This document shows positions 42,681 through 51,578 of a DNA stretch of 60,655 nucleotides, one piece after another; positions within the stretch are counted from its first letter, which is position 1; each line of letters opens with the position of its first letter. Where the stretch lies: positions 1 through 60,655 of the forward strand of contig NZ_JHWH01000027.1 of assembly GCF_000622145.1 (NCBI RefSeq), read 5' to 3'. The position numbers and the translations under genes were made by a program. This stretch comes from Paracoccus yeei ATCC BAA-599 (GTDB taxonomy: Bacteria > Pseudomonadota > Alphaproteobacteria > Rhodobacterales > Rhodobacteraceae). Under the pieces are notes generated by a model, which saw nothing but the letters and a program-made list of their open reading frames with translations, did no database searches and was not told the DNA's origin.

Positions 42681-42804
42681 ACTTCTCCGCCTCGCGCGCT
42701 CCCTCCGCTGCGACCCCGCCGACGCCCGACAGGCCTTCGCCCATCGGGTGCGCATCGGCCTCGCAGTCGCGGCGCTGATCCTGGTCCTCTCGCTCCTCCG
42801 GTAA
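42673..42804 (+). CDS. 43-residue single-TM protein
   Basis: ATG 42673 opens a 43-codon frame ending in TAA 42802-42804. It encodes an amphipathic basic start (NELLRLARSLRC) and one strong membrane helix (IGLAVAALILVLSLLR) at the very C-terminus. It overlaps the holin-like gene by 8 nt and ends 4 nt before lysozyme. A second holin or antiholin is plausible. Confidence 0.5.
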   Translation: MNELLRLARSLRCDPADARQAFAHRVRIGLAVAALILVLSLLR

Positions 42805-42808
42805 TCCC

Positions 42809-43468
42809 ATGCACATGACTGACCGGGGCTTGCTGGCCCTCGTCCGGCACGAAGGCATCGTGCCCGGACCCTATCTCGATGTGAAACAGGTCTGGACCTT
42901 CGGCATCGGCCACACGGCCGCGGCCGGGCCGCCCGATCCGGCGACCATGGCCCGCGGCATGCCCGGCGATCTCGATGCCGGGATCCGAGAAGCGTTCCGG
43001 GTATTCCGCGCCGATCTTGCGCGCTACGAGGCCGCCGTCCTGCGTGCCGTGAAGGTGCCGCTGGCGCCGCATGAATTCGATGCGCTGGTCAGCTTCCACT
43101 ACAACACCGGCGGCATCGCCAAGGCTGCGCTGACCCGCCACCTCAATGCCGGCAATCGCGTTGCAGCCGCCAGCGCGTTTCTGAGCTGGCGGCGACCGGC
43201 CTCCATCATCCCCCGCCGGGAGGCGGAGCGCGACCTGTTCCGCCATGGCCGCTATCCCGGCGGCACGATCCCGGTCTGGTCCGTGGATCGCACGGGCCGG
43301 GTGGACTTCTCGCGACCGGTCCGCCGACTGACCGAGGATGAGGCGCTGGCGCTGCTGCGGCGGTCGCCGTCGCCGACGACGCCGGTCCTCAAGCCTGTGC
43401 CCGACGCGCCGACCGGCTGGCTCGGCCGGCTGGCCGCCTTCTTCTCCACCCTGCTCCGGAGGGCCTGA
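42809..43468 (+). CDS. Endolysin, T4-type lysozyme (GH24)
   Basis: A 219-residue muramidase. Glu15 (RHEG), Asp24 (PYLDVKQ) and Thr30 (VWTFGIGHT) reproduce the E-(8)-D-(5)-T spacing of T4 lysozyme. FDALVSFHYNTGG and RREAERDLF are further family landmarks. There is no signal or SAR segment at the N-terminus, so release depends on the holin. A C-terminal extension of about 60 residues ends in a hydrophobic-basic tail (LGRLAAFFSTLLRRA), which might associate with the membrane. Confidence 0.9.
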   Translation: MHMTDRGLLALVRHEGIVPGPYLDVKQVWTFGIGHTAAAGPPDPATMARGMPGDLDAGIREAFRVFRADLARYEAAVLRAVKVPLAPHEFDALVSFHYNTGGIAKAALTRHLNAGNRVAAASAFLSWRRPASIIPRREAERDLFRHGRYPGGTIPVWSVDRTGRVDFSRPVRRLTEDEALALLRRSPSPTTPVLKPVPDAPTGWLGRLAAFFSTLLRRA

Positions 43469-43472
43469 CCCT

Positions 43473-43703
43473 ATGCGCTACGTCCGACCAAACTCGCTCA
43501 CCTGGTGGGCGGGGTGCCTCGCCATGCTCACTGGCATCGCCTCCCTCGCGCTGCCCGCCACCGGGCCGCTCGGGGAACTGTCCCGGCTCGTCGCGCTACT
43601 CGCCGGCTCTGGCGATGCCTCGCCCGCAGGGCTGATGTTCCTTGGTCTGGGTCTGATCGGTCTGCGCGACCGGATCGAGCGCGGGTTCCGCGGCGATGCT
43701 TGA
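43473..43703 (+). CDS. Small two-TM protein of lysis cassette
   Basis: A 76-residue protein with two hydrophobic helices (LTWWAGCLAMLTGIASLALP and SPAGLMFLGLGLIGLRDRI) and a charged end. It begins 4 nt after lysozyme and overlaps the next small frame. A holin or antiholin role is likely from topology and place. Confidence 0.65.
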   Translation: MRYVRPNSLTWWAGCLAMLTGIASLALPATGPLGELSRLVALLAGSGDASPAGLMFLGLGLIGLRDRIERGFRGDA

Positions 43704-43797
43704 GTTCCTCGCAGGTCTCATCGTGGGCGGCTTCCTCGGCGTCTTCGTCGCAGCCCTCTGCGTCGCCGCCGAACGCGGGGAGCGGGACGATGGCTGA
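43696..43797 (+). CDS. 33-residue single-TM protein
   Basis: ATG 43696 opens a short frame: MLEF, then a helix LAGLIVGGFLGVFVAALCVA, then a charged AERGERDDG tail ending at TGA 43795-43797. It overlaps the genes on both sides by 8 nt. Small lysis-region membrane peptides of this kind occur in alphaproteobacterial phages; translation is unproven. Confidence 0.45.
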   Translation: MLEFLAGLIVGGFLGVFVAALCVAAERGERDDG

Positions 43798-44020
43798 CCT
43801 CCTGATCTGGCTGGTCGCGGCTTTCGGCGCGGTCGGGGGCGTCGTCCTCGGCCGGGTCTGGGGGCGCGTGGAAGGGGAGCACGCTGGCGAACGGGAGGCC
43901 GAACGCGATGCGATGGAAGAGACGATCGAAAAGGTCGAGCGCGGTCGCGACGCGGTTAGCGATGGCCGCGGCGCTGGCGATCCTGCTGACCGGCTGCGCC
44001 GCAACGATGGGCGCTGGTGA
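43790..44020 (+). CDS. i-spanin (Rz-like)
   Basis: A 76-residue protein: an N-terminal membrane anchor (LLIWLVAAFGAVGGVVLG) followed by a charged coiled coil (EGEHAGEREAERDAMEETIEKVERG). This is the layout of inner-membrane spanins, which with an outer-membrane lipoprotein fuse the two membranes at lysis. The next gene, a lipoprotein, starts inside it in another frame, exactly the Rz/Rz1 arrangement. Confidence 0.75.
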   Translation: MADLLIWLVAAFGAVGGVVLGRVWGRVEGEHAGEREAERDAMEETIEKVERGRDAVSDGRGAGDPADRLRRNDGRW

Positions 44021-44150
44021 TGCGGGCTGCGCCTCCTATGCCGAGGCGCGGCTCGCCCGGCCGCCCGCCGAGACGGTCGCGGAGGTGCCCCCGGACTGGG
44101 CGGACTGGATCGCCGATCTCGATGACCGGATGACGGGAACCTGCCGATGA
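43908..44150 (+). CDS. o-spanin (Rz1-like lipoprotein), nested in Rz-like gene
   Basis: An 80-residue lipoprotein precursor: basic start RWKRRSKR, hydrophobic LAMAAALAILLTGC with lipobox Cys30, then a mature chain of about 50 residues containing a Pro-rich stretch (ARPPAETVAEVPPDW). Its first 113 bases overlap the i-spanin gene in a different frame. Its stop overlaps the DUF2163 start (ATGA). The pairing makes the spanin call strong. Confidence 0.75.
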   Translation: MRWKRRSKRSSAVATRLAMAAALAILLTGCAATMGAGDAGCASYAEARLARPPAETVAEVPPDWADWIADLDDRMTGTCR

Positions 44151-45031
44151 AATCCCTCTCGCCCGCCCTGCAATCCCATCTCGACGAGGGCACGACCACG
44201 CTCGCCTGGTGCTGGTGGATTGCGCGCGCCGACGGCGTCACCTTCGGCTTCACGGATCACGACCGGACGCTCAGCTTCAACGGGACCGACTTCGAGCCGG
44301 AGAGCGGGCTGACGGCCTCCGAGGTGCGCTCGGGCTCGGACCTGTCCGTCGATGCGCAGGACGCCGAGGGTGTGCTCACCTCCGACCGGATCACCGAGAC
44401 CGACATTCTCGACGGCCGCTGGGACAATGCCGCGGTCGAGGTCTGGCGGGTGAACTGGGCCGACACTGCGCAGCGCGTGCTGATGCGGCGCGGCGCCGTC
44501 GGTCAAATCCGGCGCGGGCGCCTCGCCTTCGTCGCCGAGGTGCGCTCGCTGGCCCATGTGCTGGGCCAGACAGTCGGGCGGACCTTCCAGGCGACCTGCG
44601 ACGCCGCGCTCGGGGATGCGCGCTGCAGGGTCGATCTGGAGGATCCGGCCTACAAGGGTACGGGCGCTGTCATCGATCTTCTGCGCGACCGGACATTCAC
44701 CGCCTCGGGCCTCGGCGGGTTCGAGGCCGGCTGGTTCACCTTCGGCACGGTGGACTGGACGAGCGGCGCGAACGCGGGGCGGCGCACCGAGGTGCTGGGC
44801 CATAACGTCACGGACGGCATCGCGGTGCTGACCCTGCTCGAAGCGCCGGTGCGCGCGATCGCCGAGGGTGACAGCTTCACCATCCGCGCGGGCTGCGACA
44901 AGCGCATGGAGACCTGCGGCGCGAAGTTCGCCAACACCGTCAACTTCCGCGGGTTCCCGCATATCCCCGGCCAGGATGCCGTGCTCCGCTATGCCACGAA
45001 GGACGGCGGGCATGAGGGGTCCGTGCTGTGA
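44147..45031 (+). CDS. DUF2163 tail protein (GTA ORFg13-like)
   Basis: A 294-residue protein: LAWCWWIARADGVTFGFTDHDRTLSFNG, EVRSLAHVLGQTVGRTFQATCDAALGDARC and CDKRMETCGAKFANTVNFRGFPHIPGQD identify DUF2163. The conserved Cys set near the C-terminus may bind an Fe-S cluster or metal, as described for the GTA hub protein. It forms the baseplate hub beneath DUF2460. Coupled to the next gene by GTGA. Confidence 0.9.
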   Translation: MKSLSPALQSHLDEGTTTLAWCWWIARADGVTFGFTDHDRTLSFNGTDFEPESGLTASEVRSGSDLSVDAQDAEGVLTSDRITETDILDGRWDNAAVEVWRVNWADTAQRVLMRRGAVGQIRRGRLAFVAEVRSLAHVLGQTVGRTFQATCDAALGDARCRVDLEDPAYKGTGAVIDLLRDRTFTASGLGGFEAGWFTFGTVDWTSGANAGRRTEVLGHNVTDGIAVLTLLEAPVRAIAEGDSFTIRAGCDKRMETCGAKFANTVNFRGFPHIPGQDAVLRYATKDGGHEGSVL

Positions 45032-45462
45032 CTTCCGCCGATCCCATGCGCGTCATCGCTATCGCGCGGTCTTGGCTGGGCACGCCGTATCACGATCAGG
45101 CCAGCCTGCGCGGCGTCGGCTGCGACTGCCTCGGTCTGGCTCGGGGCGTCTGGCGCGAGGTCGTCGGCCCCGAGCCGTTCCCGATCCCGCCCTACAGCCG
45201 CGATTGGGGCGAGACGGGCCCGCGCGAGGTTCTGGCCGAGGGCGCGCGGCGCATGATGACCGAGGTGGAACCGGCGGCCGCCGGACCCGGCGCGCTGGTC
45301 CTCTTCCGCATGAAGCCACGAGCCATCGCCAAGCATGTCGGGATCCTGACCGGTCCCGACACCTTCCTCCACGCCTACGAGCGGCTCGGCGTGATCGAGG
45401 AACCGCTCACGCAATCCTGGCGGCGGCGCATCGCCTTCGCCTTCCTGTTTCCGCAACGCTGA
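45028..45462 (+). CDS. NlpC/P60 tail peptidase (GTA ORFg14-like)
   Basis: A 144-residue cell-wall peptidase: IARSWLGTPY, catalytic Cys34 in GCDCLGLARG, His103 in AKHVGILTG and His115 in FLHAYERL. In the GTA this component locally opens peptidoglycan during DNA injection. GTG 45028 overlaps the DUF2163 stop. Gene order g13-g14-g15 matches GTA from here on. Confidence 0.9.
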   Translation: MTSADPMRVIAIARSWLGTPYHDQASLRGVGCDCLGLARGVWREVVGPEPFPIPPYSRDWGETGPREVLAEGARRMMTEVEPAAAGPGALVLFRMKPRAIAKHVGILTGPDTFLHAYERLGVIEEPLTQSWRRRIAFAFLFPQR

Positions 45463-45472
45463 GACCCCGACC

Positions 45473-48400
45473 ATGGCCACCCTCGTTCTCGGTGCCGCAG
45501 GCGCCGCCATCGGCGGCAGCATCGGCGGCGCGATCCTCGGCGTGAGCGCCGCCACCATTGGCGGCTTCATCGGCTCCACCATCGGCTCGGTGGTCGACAG
45601 CTGGATCATCTCGTCGCTCGCGCCGACGCAGCGCATCGAGGGCGCGCGGCTCGACACGCTGCGCATTACCTCGGCCACCGAAGGGGCGGTCATCCCGCGG
45701 CTCTACGGCCGCATGCGGCTGGGCGGCAACATCATCTGGGCCACGGATTTTCGCGAGGAGACGAAGACCACCACCCAAGGCGGCGGCAAGGGCGGCGGGG
45801 GCGGCAAGGTCAAGACCACCGAGTATCTCTACTACGCCTCTTTCGCCGTCGCGCTTTGCGAGGGACCGATCACCGGGATCGGGCGCATCTGGGCCGACGG
45901 CAAGCCGATGGACCTCTCCGGCGTCACATGGCGCTGGTATCCGGGCGACGAGGCGCAGGCGGCCGATCCGTTCATCGCCGCGAAGATGGGCGCGGCCAAC
46001 ACGCCGGCCTATCGCGGCACCGCCTATGTCGTCTTCGAGGAGCTGGCGCTCTCGACCTTCGGCAACCGCCTGCCGCAGCTCTCCTTCGAGGTGTTCCGGC
46101 CGCTCGCGGACCCGGACACGGCAGAAGGGCTGACCCGCGCCGTCACCATGATCCCGGCCTCGGGCGAGTTCACCTATGCCACGCAGGCCATCCGCAAGAC
46201 CGATGGCGGCGCGACGGTGCCCGAGAACCTGAACGCGCTGGCCGACTCCACCGACATGGTGGAGGCGCTCGACCGGCTGCAGGCGATGGCGCCCGCGGTC
46301 GAGAGCGTCAGCCTTGTCGTCGCGTGGTTCGGCGACGATCTGCGCGCGGGGTCCTGCAAGGTGCGGCCGGGCGTCGAAGTGTCGGCCAAATCGACCACGC
46401 CCGCCAGCTGGTCGGTGAATGGCGTGAGCCGCGCCAACGCCTTCCTCGTCAGCCGTGACGATCAGGATCGCCCCGTCTATGGCGGCACGCCGTCGGACTT
46501 CGCGGTGGTGCAGGCGATCCGGGAGATGAAGGCGCGCGGGCTGCGGGTGACCTTCTACCCCTTCATCCTGATGGACGTGCCGCCCGGCAACGGCCTGCCG
46601 AACCCGTATTCCGACAACGCCGCCGAGACGGGGCAGCCCGCGTTCCCGTGGCGGGGGCGGATCACCTGCTCGCCCGCAGCGGGGTTCGCAGGATCGGTGG
46701 ACAAGACCGCTACAGCTGCCACGCAGGTCGCGGCACTGTTCGGCACGGCGACGCCCGCCAACTTCAGCCTCTCGGGTCAGTCGGTCTCCTGGACCGGGCC
46801 ATCCGGCGACTGGGGCCTGCGCCGCATGGTGCTGCACTACGCCCATCTCTGCGCGGCGGCGGGCGGGGTCGATGCCTTCCTGATCGGGACCGAGATGCCG
46901 GGGCTGACGACGATCCGCTCGGGCGCCAGCACCTATCCGGCGGTGCAGGCCTATCGGAACCTGCTTGCGGACGTTCGGTCGATCCTCGGGTCCGGGACGA
47001 AGATCGGCTACGCCGCCGACTGGTCGGAATACTTCGGGCACCAGCCGGGCGATGGCAGCGGCGACGTGTTCTTTCACCTCGACCCGCTCTGGGCCGATCC
47101 GGACATCGATTTCGTCGGGATCGACAACTACATGCCGCTGTCGGACTGGCGCGACGGGTTCGAGCATGCGGACGCGGCCGAGGGCTGGCCCGCGATCTAC
47201 GACCGCGCCTACCTGCAGGGGAACATCGCGGGCGGTGAGGGCTACGACTGGTTCTACGCCAGCGCCGCCGACCGAAGCGCGCAGGTCCGCACGCCGATCA
47301 CGGACGGTGCGGCGGCCAAGCCTTGGGTCTTCCGCTACAAGGATCTGCGCGCCTGGTGGTCGAACGCGCATTACAACCGTCCGGGCGGGGTGGAGAGCGG
47401 CACACCGACCGCATGGGTGCCGCAGTCCAAGCCGATCTGGTTCACCGAGTTGGGCTGTCCCGCCATCGACCGGGGCACGAACCAGCCGAACGTCTTCTTC
47501 GACCCGAAGTCGTCGGAGAGCTTCACGCCGCATTTCTCGCGGGGTTGGCGCGATGACGCGATCCAGCGCGCCTATCTCGAGGCGACGTATCTCTGGTGGG
47601 GCGAGGCCGCGAACAACCCTGTGTCCTCGGTCTATGGCGGTCGGATGGTGCATGTGCCGGAATGCGCCGCCTGGACTTGGGATGCGCGGCCCTATCCGTT
47701 CTTCCCGGCGCTGACAGACGTCTGGACGGACGTCGCGAACTGGCGGCTCGGCCACTGGCTGACCGGGCGGCTGGGAGCGGTGTCGCTGGCCGCTCTCGTG
47801 CGGCACCTCTGTCTCCGCGCCGGGCTGCCCGAGTCCCGCATCGACGTCACCGGGCTTTGGGGCGCGGTCGAGGGCTACGCCATCACGGCGCTGGAAAGCC
47901 CACGCGCCTCGATCACCACGCTGTCGCGCCACTTCGGCTTCGACGCCGTGGAGACCGAGGGCGTGATACGCTTCATCATGCGCGGCCGGGCCTCCGTTAC
48001 CACCCTCGCGCCCGACGATCTGGTCGCCCCTCGCGAGGGCGACGTGCTGGAACTGACCCGCGGCCAGGAGACCGAACTGCCGCAGGCGCTGAAATGGCAG
48101 GTCGCGCGCGCCGACGAGGATTACGAGGCCGCACTCGTCGAGGCGCGGCGCATCACCGTGGACACGACGCGCATTGCCTCCGAGTCCTTCCCGATTGCCG
48201 TGCCGCCCGAGGAGGCCGAGCGGCGCTGCCGCCGCACGCTGATGGAGACATGGGTGGGGCGCGAGACGGCGGCGTTTCGTCTGCCGCCCTCGCGCCTCGC
48301 GCTCGATCCGGCCGACGCAATCCGGCTGGCGCATGACGGGCGGCTGGTCGATCTGCGGCTCGTCTCCATCGCCGACGCGGAGGCGCGCGGCATCGAGGCG

Positions 48401-49438
48401 GTCCGTCAGGACCGCGCGACCTACGATCTGCCGCCCGGCGATCCCCGCGCGGCGTCTCTGACGCGGGCCGTGGTGTTCGGTGCGCCGGACGCGGTGCTGA
48501 TGGACCTGCCGCAGCTGACCGAGGACCAGCCCGCGCATCGGCCGCTGGTCGCGGCGCACGCGGTTCCCTGGCCGGGCGAGATGGCGGTGTTCCGCAGCCC
48601 TTCGACCGATGGCTTCGAGTTGCTGACCACGTTTGGCAGTCGCGCCCGGATCGGGGCGCTGGTCTCCGATCTCTACGCGGGGCCCACGTCGCGCTTCGAT
48701 TTCGGAAACGTGCTGTTGGTCGATTTGCTGACCGGCACCCTCGAAAGCATCACGGATCTGACGCTATTCGCCGGGGCGAACGCGCTCGCGATCGAGAGCG
48801 CACCCGGAGTCTGGGAGATCGTGCAGGCGGGCACGGCCGAGCTGCTGGCGCCCGGCCGGTATCAGCTCACCCGGCTCCTTCGCGGCCAGCGGGGTACGGA
48901 AGGCGCGATGGGGAACCCTGCGCCCGCAGGCGCCCGCGTCGTTGTGCTGGATTCCGCGCTTGCGTCACTGCCCATCGCCGAGGCCGATCTCGGTATCCCG
49001 TGGAACTGGCGCATTGGCCCCGCGAGCCGCCCGGTCAGCGACGAGACCTATGTGGCGCAGGCCTTCCCGCCTGAGGGCGTGGGGCTGCGGCCGTTCTCAG
49101 TCGCCCATGTCGAGCAGCCGTGGCGCAGGCCGCGCACGCCCGGCGATCTGACGATCCGCTGGACACGCCGGTCGCGCGCACTTTCCGCCGACAGCTGGGG
49201 CGGGCTGGAGGTGCCACTCGGCGAGGAGCTCGAAGCCTACGAGGTCGAGATCCTCAACGGCACCATCGTGAAACGGGTGTTGAGCACGACGACGACCAGC
49301 GCGCTCTACACCGCCGCCCAGCAGACCGCGGACTGGGGCGCGCTTCTCGCCACCGGCGACACGCTCGACATCCGCATCTACCAGCTCTCCGCCCTCGTGG
49401 GGCGGGGCGCGCCCAAGACCGTCGCGCTCACGTTCTGA
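45473..49438 (+). CDS. Baseplate multidomain host-specificity protein (GTA ORFg15-like)
   Basis: A 1321-residue megatron-type tail-tip protein. The N-terminus has glycine/alanine-rich hydrophobic stretches (AAIGGSIGGAILGVSAATIGGFIGSTIGS). A GTA TIM-barrel-like domain spans about 430-760 (KIGYAADWSEYFGHQPGDGSGDVFFHLDPLW; IDFVGIDNYMPLSDW; IWFTELGCPAIDRGTNQPN). A tail host-specificity domain (about 800-1050) and C-terminal beta domains follow. It probably contacts the cell surface and carries glycan-related activity. Full length and uninterrupted. Confidence 0.9.
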   Translation: MATLVLGAAGAAIGGSIGGAILGVSAATIGGFIGSTIGSVVDSWIISSLAPTQRIEGARLDTLRITSATEGAVIPRLYGRMRLGGNIIWATDFREETKTTTQGGGKGGGGGKVKTTEYLYYASFAVALCEGPITGIGRIWADGKPMDLSGVTWRWYPGDEAQAADPFIAAKMGAANTPAYRGTAYVVFEELALSTFGNRLPQLSFEVFRPLADPDTAEGLTRAVTMIPASGEFTYATQAIRKTDGGATVPENLNALADSTDMVEALDRLQAMAPAVESVSLVVAWFGDDLRAGSCKVRPGVEVSAKSTTPASWSVNGVSRANAFLVSRDDQDRPVYGGTPSDFAVVQAIREMKARGLRVTFYPFILMDVPPGNGLPNPYSDNAAETGQPAFPWRGRITCSPAAGFAGSVDKTATAATQVAALFGTATPANFSLSGQSVSWTGPSGDWGLRRMVLHYAHLCAAAGGVDAFLIGTEMPGLTTIRSGASTYPAVQAYRNLLADVRSILGSGTKIGYAADWSEYFGHQPGDGSGDVFFHLDPLWADPDIDFVGIDNYMPLSDWRDGFEHADAAEGWPAIYDRAYLQGNIAGGEGYDWFYASAADRSAQVRTPITDGAAAKPWVFRYKDLRAWWSNAHYNRPGGVESGTPTAWVPQSKPIWFTELGCPAIDRGTNQPNVFFDPKSSESFTPHFSRGWRDDAIQRAYLEATYLWWGEAANNPVSSVYGGRMVHVPECAAWTWDARPYPFFPALTDVWTDVANWRLGHWLTGRLGAVSLAALVRHLCLRAGLPESRIDVTGLWGAVEGYAITALESPRASITTLSRHFGFDAVETEGVIRFIMRGRASVTTLAPDDLVAPREGDVLELTRGQETELPQALKWQVARADEDYEAALVEARRITVDTTRIASESFPIAVPPEEAERRCRRTLMETWVGRETAAFRLPPSRLALDPADAIRLAHDGRLVDLRLVSIADAEARGIEAVRQDRATYDLPPGDPRAASLTRAVVFGAPDAVLMDLPQLTEDQPAHRPLVAAHAVPWPGEMAVFRSPSTDGFELLTTFGSRARIGALVSDLYAGPTSRFDFGNVLLVDLLTGTLESITDLTLFAGANALAIESAPGVWEIVQAGTAELLAPGRYQLTRLLRGQRGTEGAMGNPAPAGARVVVLDSALASLPIAEADLGIPWNWRIGPASRPVSDETYVAQAFPPEGVGLRPFSVAHVEQPWRRPRTPGDLTIRWTRRSRALSADSWGGLEVPLGEELEAYEVEILNGTIVKRVLSTTTTSALYTAAQQTADWGALLATGDTLDIRIYQLSALVGRGAPKTVALTF

Positions 49439-49448
49439 AGGCCATCCC

Positions 49449-50525
49449 ATGTCCGACGCCACGACCCATCTGCTGCTGCCCTACATCCTCGCGGCGCAGG
49501 CCCAGAAGCATGTCACCCACAATGAGGCGCTGCGGATCCTCGACGGGCTCGTCCAGCTCTCCGTCCTCGACAGGGACCTGACCGCGCCGCCCGGTTCACT
49601 CGCCGATGGCGACCGTTACATCGTCGGCTCGGGCGCGACGGGCGACTGGGCGGGCTGGGACCTGAACGTGGCGCTCTGGACCGACGGCGCCTGGCTGCGG
49701 CTGCCGCCGCGCACCGGCTGGCGCGCATGGGTCGAGGACGAGGGGCTGCTGCTGGTCTATGACGGCGCGACCTGGATCGGCACGACGCCCGCGGTGCTGC
49801 AGAACATAGCGCTGCTGGGTGTCGGCACGACGGCGGATGCGTCGAATCCGTTCTCGGCCAAGCTGAACGCCGCGCTCTGGACGGCGAAGACCGTGGCCGA
49901 GGGCGGCACCGGCGATCTCTTCTACACCATGAACAAGGAGGCTGCGGGCGACGATCTCGGCCTTACGCTGCAGACCGGCTTCGTGACCAAGGCGCTGGTG
50001 GGGCTGTTCGGCTCCGACCGGTTTCGGCTGGCAGTCTCGGCCGACGGCAGCACCTTCTTCGACGGGCTGAGCGTCAACAACGCCACCGGCATCGTCGATC
50101 AGCCCCGACTGCCGCGGTTCAAGGCGTACACGAACTACGACAACTACGTGGGCGTCGGAACCTGGACGAAGATTGGCCTGAACAACACCGACTACAACGA
50201 TCAGGGCGCCTTCGACGCCGCGAACAACAATTTCGTGGCGCCTTCGGATGGCACATACCTCTTCGGCGCGACGCTGCTCTACAAGGTCAACGCCAGTACG
50301 ACCGCGCGGATGAGCGGCCGGCTCGTGCTGAATGGCACCACGGAAATTCGCGGCTCACTTGGCGAAATCTCCGCCACCCACGTCTCACTCGCCACCGCGA
50401 TCTGGCTGCAGACCATGGTGCCGCTGACCGCGGGCGACACCGTCGAGCTGCAGGGGTATTTCCGGGTCGCGGACGGCTACTTCGCCGCCGACCACACGTC
50501 CTTCTGGGGCTGCAAGGTCGGCTGA
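49449..50525 (+). CDS. DUF2793 tail fibre-type protein with C1q-like end
   Basis: A 358-residue protein. The N-terminus is DUF2793 (THLLLPYILAAQAQKHVTHNEALRILDGLVQL; GWDLNVALWTDGAWLRLPPRTGWRAWVEDE). The C-terminal 140 residues look like a trimeric jelly-roll (FDAANNNFVAPSDGTYLFGATLLYKV; LTAGDTVELQGYF), as in C1q/TNF-like fibre heads. It is likely the receptor-binding fibre. It begins 10 nt after the megatron. Confidence 0.8.
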   Translation: MSDATTHLLLPYILAAQAQKHVTHNEALRILDGLVQLSVLDRDLTAPPGSLADGDRYIVGSGATGDWAGWDLNVALWTDGAWLRLPPRTGWRAWVEDEGLLLVYDGATWIGTTPAVLQNIALLGVGTTADASNPFSAKLNAALWTAKTVAEGGTGDLFYTMNKEAAGDDLGLTLQTGFVTKALVGLFGSDRFRLAVSADGSTFFDGLSVNNATGIVDQPRLPRFKAYTNYDNYVGVGTWTKIGLNNTDYNDQGAFDAANNNFVAPSDGTYLFGATLLYKVNASTTARMSGRLVLNGTTEIRGSLGEISATHVSLATAIWLQTMVPLTAGDTVELQGYFRVADGYFAADHTSFWGCKVG

Positions 50526-50544
50526 GCGGCGGAAGGAGGACCCG

Positions 50545-50832
50545 ATGAACCCACCCCGATCCGAGGGCTTCGTGCGCATGCCCGACGCCGAGTTCGAGGC
50601 GATCCTGACCCGGGCGGCCGAGGAAGGCGCGAAGCGCGCGCTCGCGGATGTCGGGCTCGACGGCGACGAGGCCGCGCTCGACATCCGCGACCTGCGATCC
50701 TTGGTCGATTGCATCCGGCTGGTGCGCCGCACCGCCATGCAGACCGCCGTCCGCATGATCACCACCGCCGTCATGCTGGCGCTGCTCGCGGGCATCGCCA
50801 TCAAGCTGAAGATCTTCGGCGGCGGCCCGTAG
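50545..50832 (+). CDS. DUF6127 small membrane protein
   Basis: A 95-residue protein: an acidic helical start (DAEFEAILTRAAEEGAKRAL; LDIRDLRSLVDCIRLVRRTA) and one C-terminal membrane helix (MITTAVMLALLAGIAIKLKIF). DUF6127 members lie next to M15 peptidases at the end of Rhodobacterales prophage late operons. Possibly lysis-associated. GGAGG precedes ATG 50545. Confidence 0.75.
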   Translation: MNPPRSEGFVRMPDAEFEAILTRAAEEGAKRALADVGLDGDEAALDIRDLRSLVDCIRLVRRTAMQTAVRMITTAVMLALLAGIAIKLKIFGGGP

Positions 50833-50912
50833 CCGCTCAACACCCAAACCCATCAGCCCAACCGCACCCGCCCTCGTGGCGGGGTGAGCCGTGGTCTGCT
50901 TGGCAGGCAGAC

Positions 50913-50935
50913 GGGAAGGTCCAGTGGACCTTCCC
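50913..50935. promoter_or_regulatory. Strong hairpin without T tract
   Basis: GGGAAGGTCC (50913-50922), loop AGT and GGACCTTCCC (50926-50935) form a perfect 10-bp stem between DUF6127 and the M15 peptidase. No T run follows on either strand, so it is more likely an mRNA processing or stability element than a terminator. Confidence 0.5.
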
Positions 50936-50992
50936 GAGCGGCGAACGCACCGAGCCCTGCGAGGGGCCGGAAACTCTTTTCTGGAGGACCCC

Positions 50993-51499
50993 ATGACCAC
51001 GACTTTCCACCGCCACTGGCGCGACGTGCCGGAGAGCACCTGGCGCTGGCCGAACTTCAGCCCGGCCGAAATCGCATGCAGGGGCACTGGCAAGCTGCTC
51101 ATCAACGAACCTGCGCTCGACAAGCTGCAGGCGCTGCGCGACCGGCTCGGCAAGCCGCTGATCGTGCGTTCCGCCTATCGCAGCCCCGAGCACAACCGCG
51201 CCGTGGGCGGCGCGACCCGATCGAAGCACCTCGACGGCGCCGCCTTCGATATCGCCATGGCGAACCACGACCCGGTGGCTTTCGAGGCCGCGGCGCGCGA
51301 GGTCGGATTCCTCGGCTTCGGCTTCTACCCGAGATCGGGGTTCATCCATGTCGATCTCGGGCCGGCACGCCAGTGGGGCGAGCGGTTCCCGGTGCGTGCC
51401 GTTCCCTTCGTGGCCGAGACCCCGCCGGCGCGCGAGGTCTTGGCTGTCAACGGCGGAGTAAAACCCGGCCACGCGGCGGCGCAAAAGTCTGCCAGTTAG
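50993..51499 (+). CDS. M15A D,D-carboxypeptidase-like endolysin, 3' end truncated by IS21
   Basis: A 168-residue zinc peptidase. SKHLDGAAFDIAM gives His79 and Asp86, and GFIHVDLG gives His119, the M15 metal site. ATG 50993 has GGAGGA just upstream. The native sequence ends around AREVLA; from base 51445 the frame runs into the IS21 end and adds about 18 foreign residues (VNGGVKPGHAAAQKSAS). Related phage proteins usually continue with a membrane-associated C-terminal part, lost here. The catalytic domain is complete, so enzyme activity may remain. Confidence 0.8.
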   Translation: MTTTFHRHWRDVPESTWRWPNFSPAEIACRGTGKLLINEPALDKLQALRDRLGKPLIVRSAYRSPEHNRAVGGATRSKHLDGAAFDIAMANHDPVAFEAAAREVGFLGFGFYPRSGFIHVDLGPARQWGERFPVRAVPFVAETPPAREVLAVNGGVKPGHAAAQKSAS

Positions 51500-51578
51500 C
51501 GGCACAAGCACGGAACGTCGGGAGGGCGTAGCCCGACCAGAGTTCCGTGCTTGTGCCGTTGGTATTTTTTGAAAGGGG

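Noticed and set aside
45407..48559. 1050-codon minus-strand open frame opposite the megatron gene
   Set aside because: Arg/His/Pro/Gly-rich antisense shadow produced by high GC at third positions; the plus-strand gene has clear domains.
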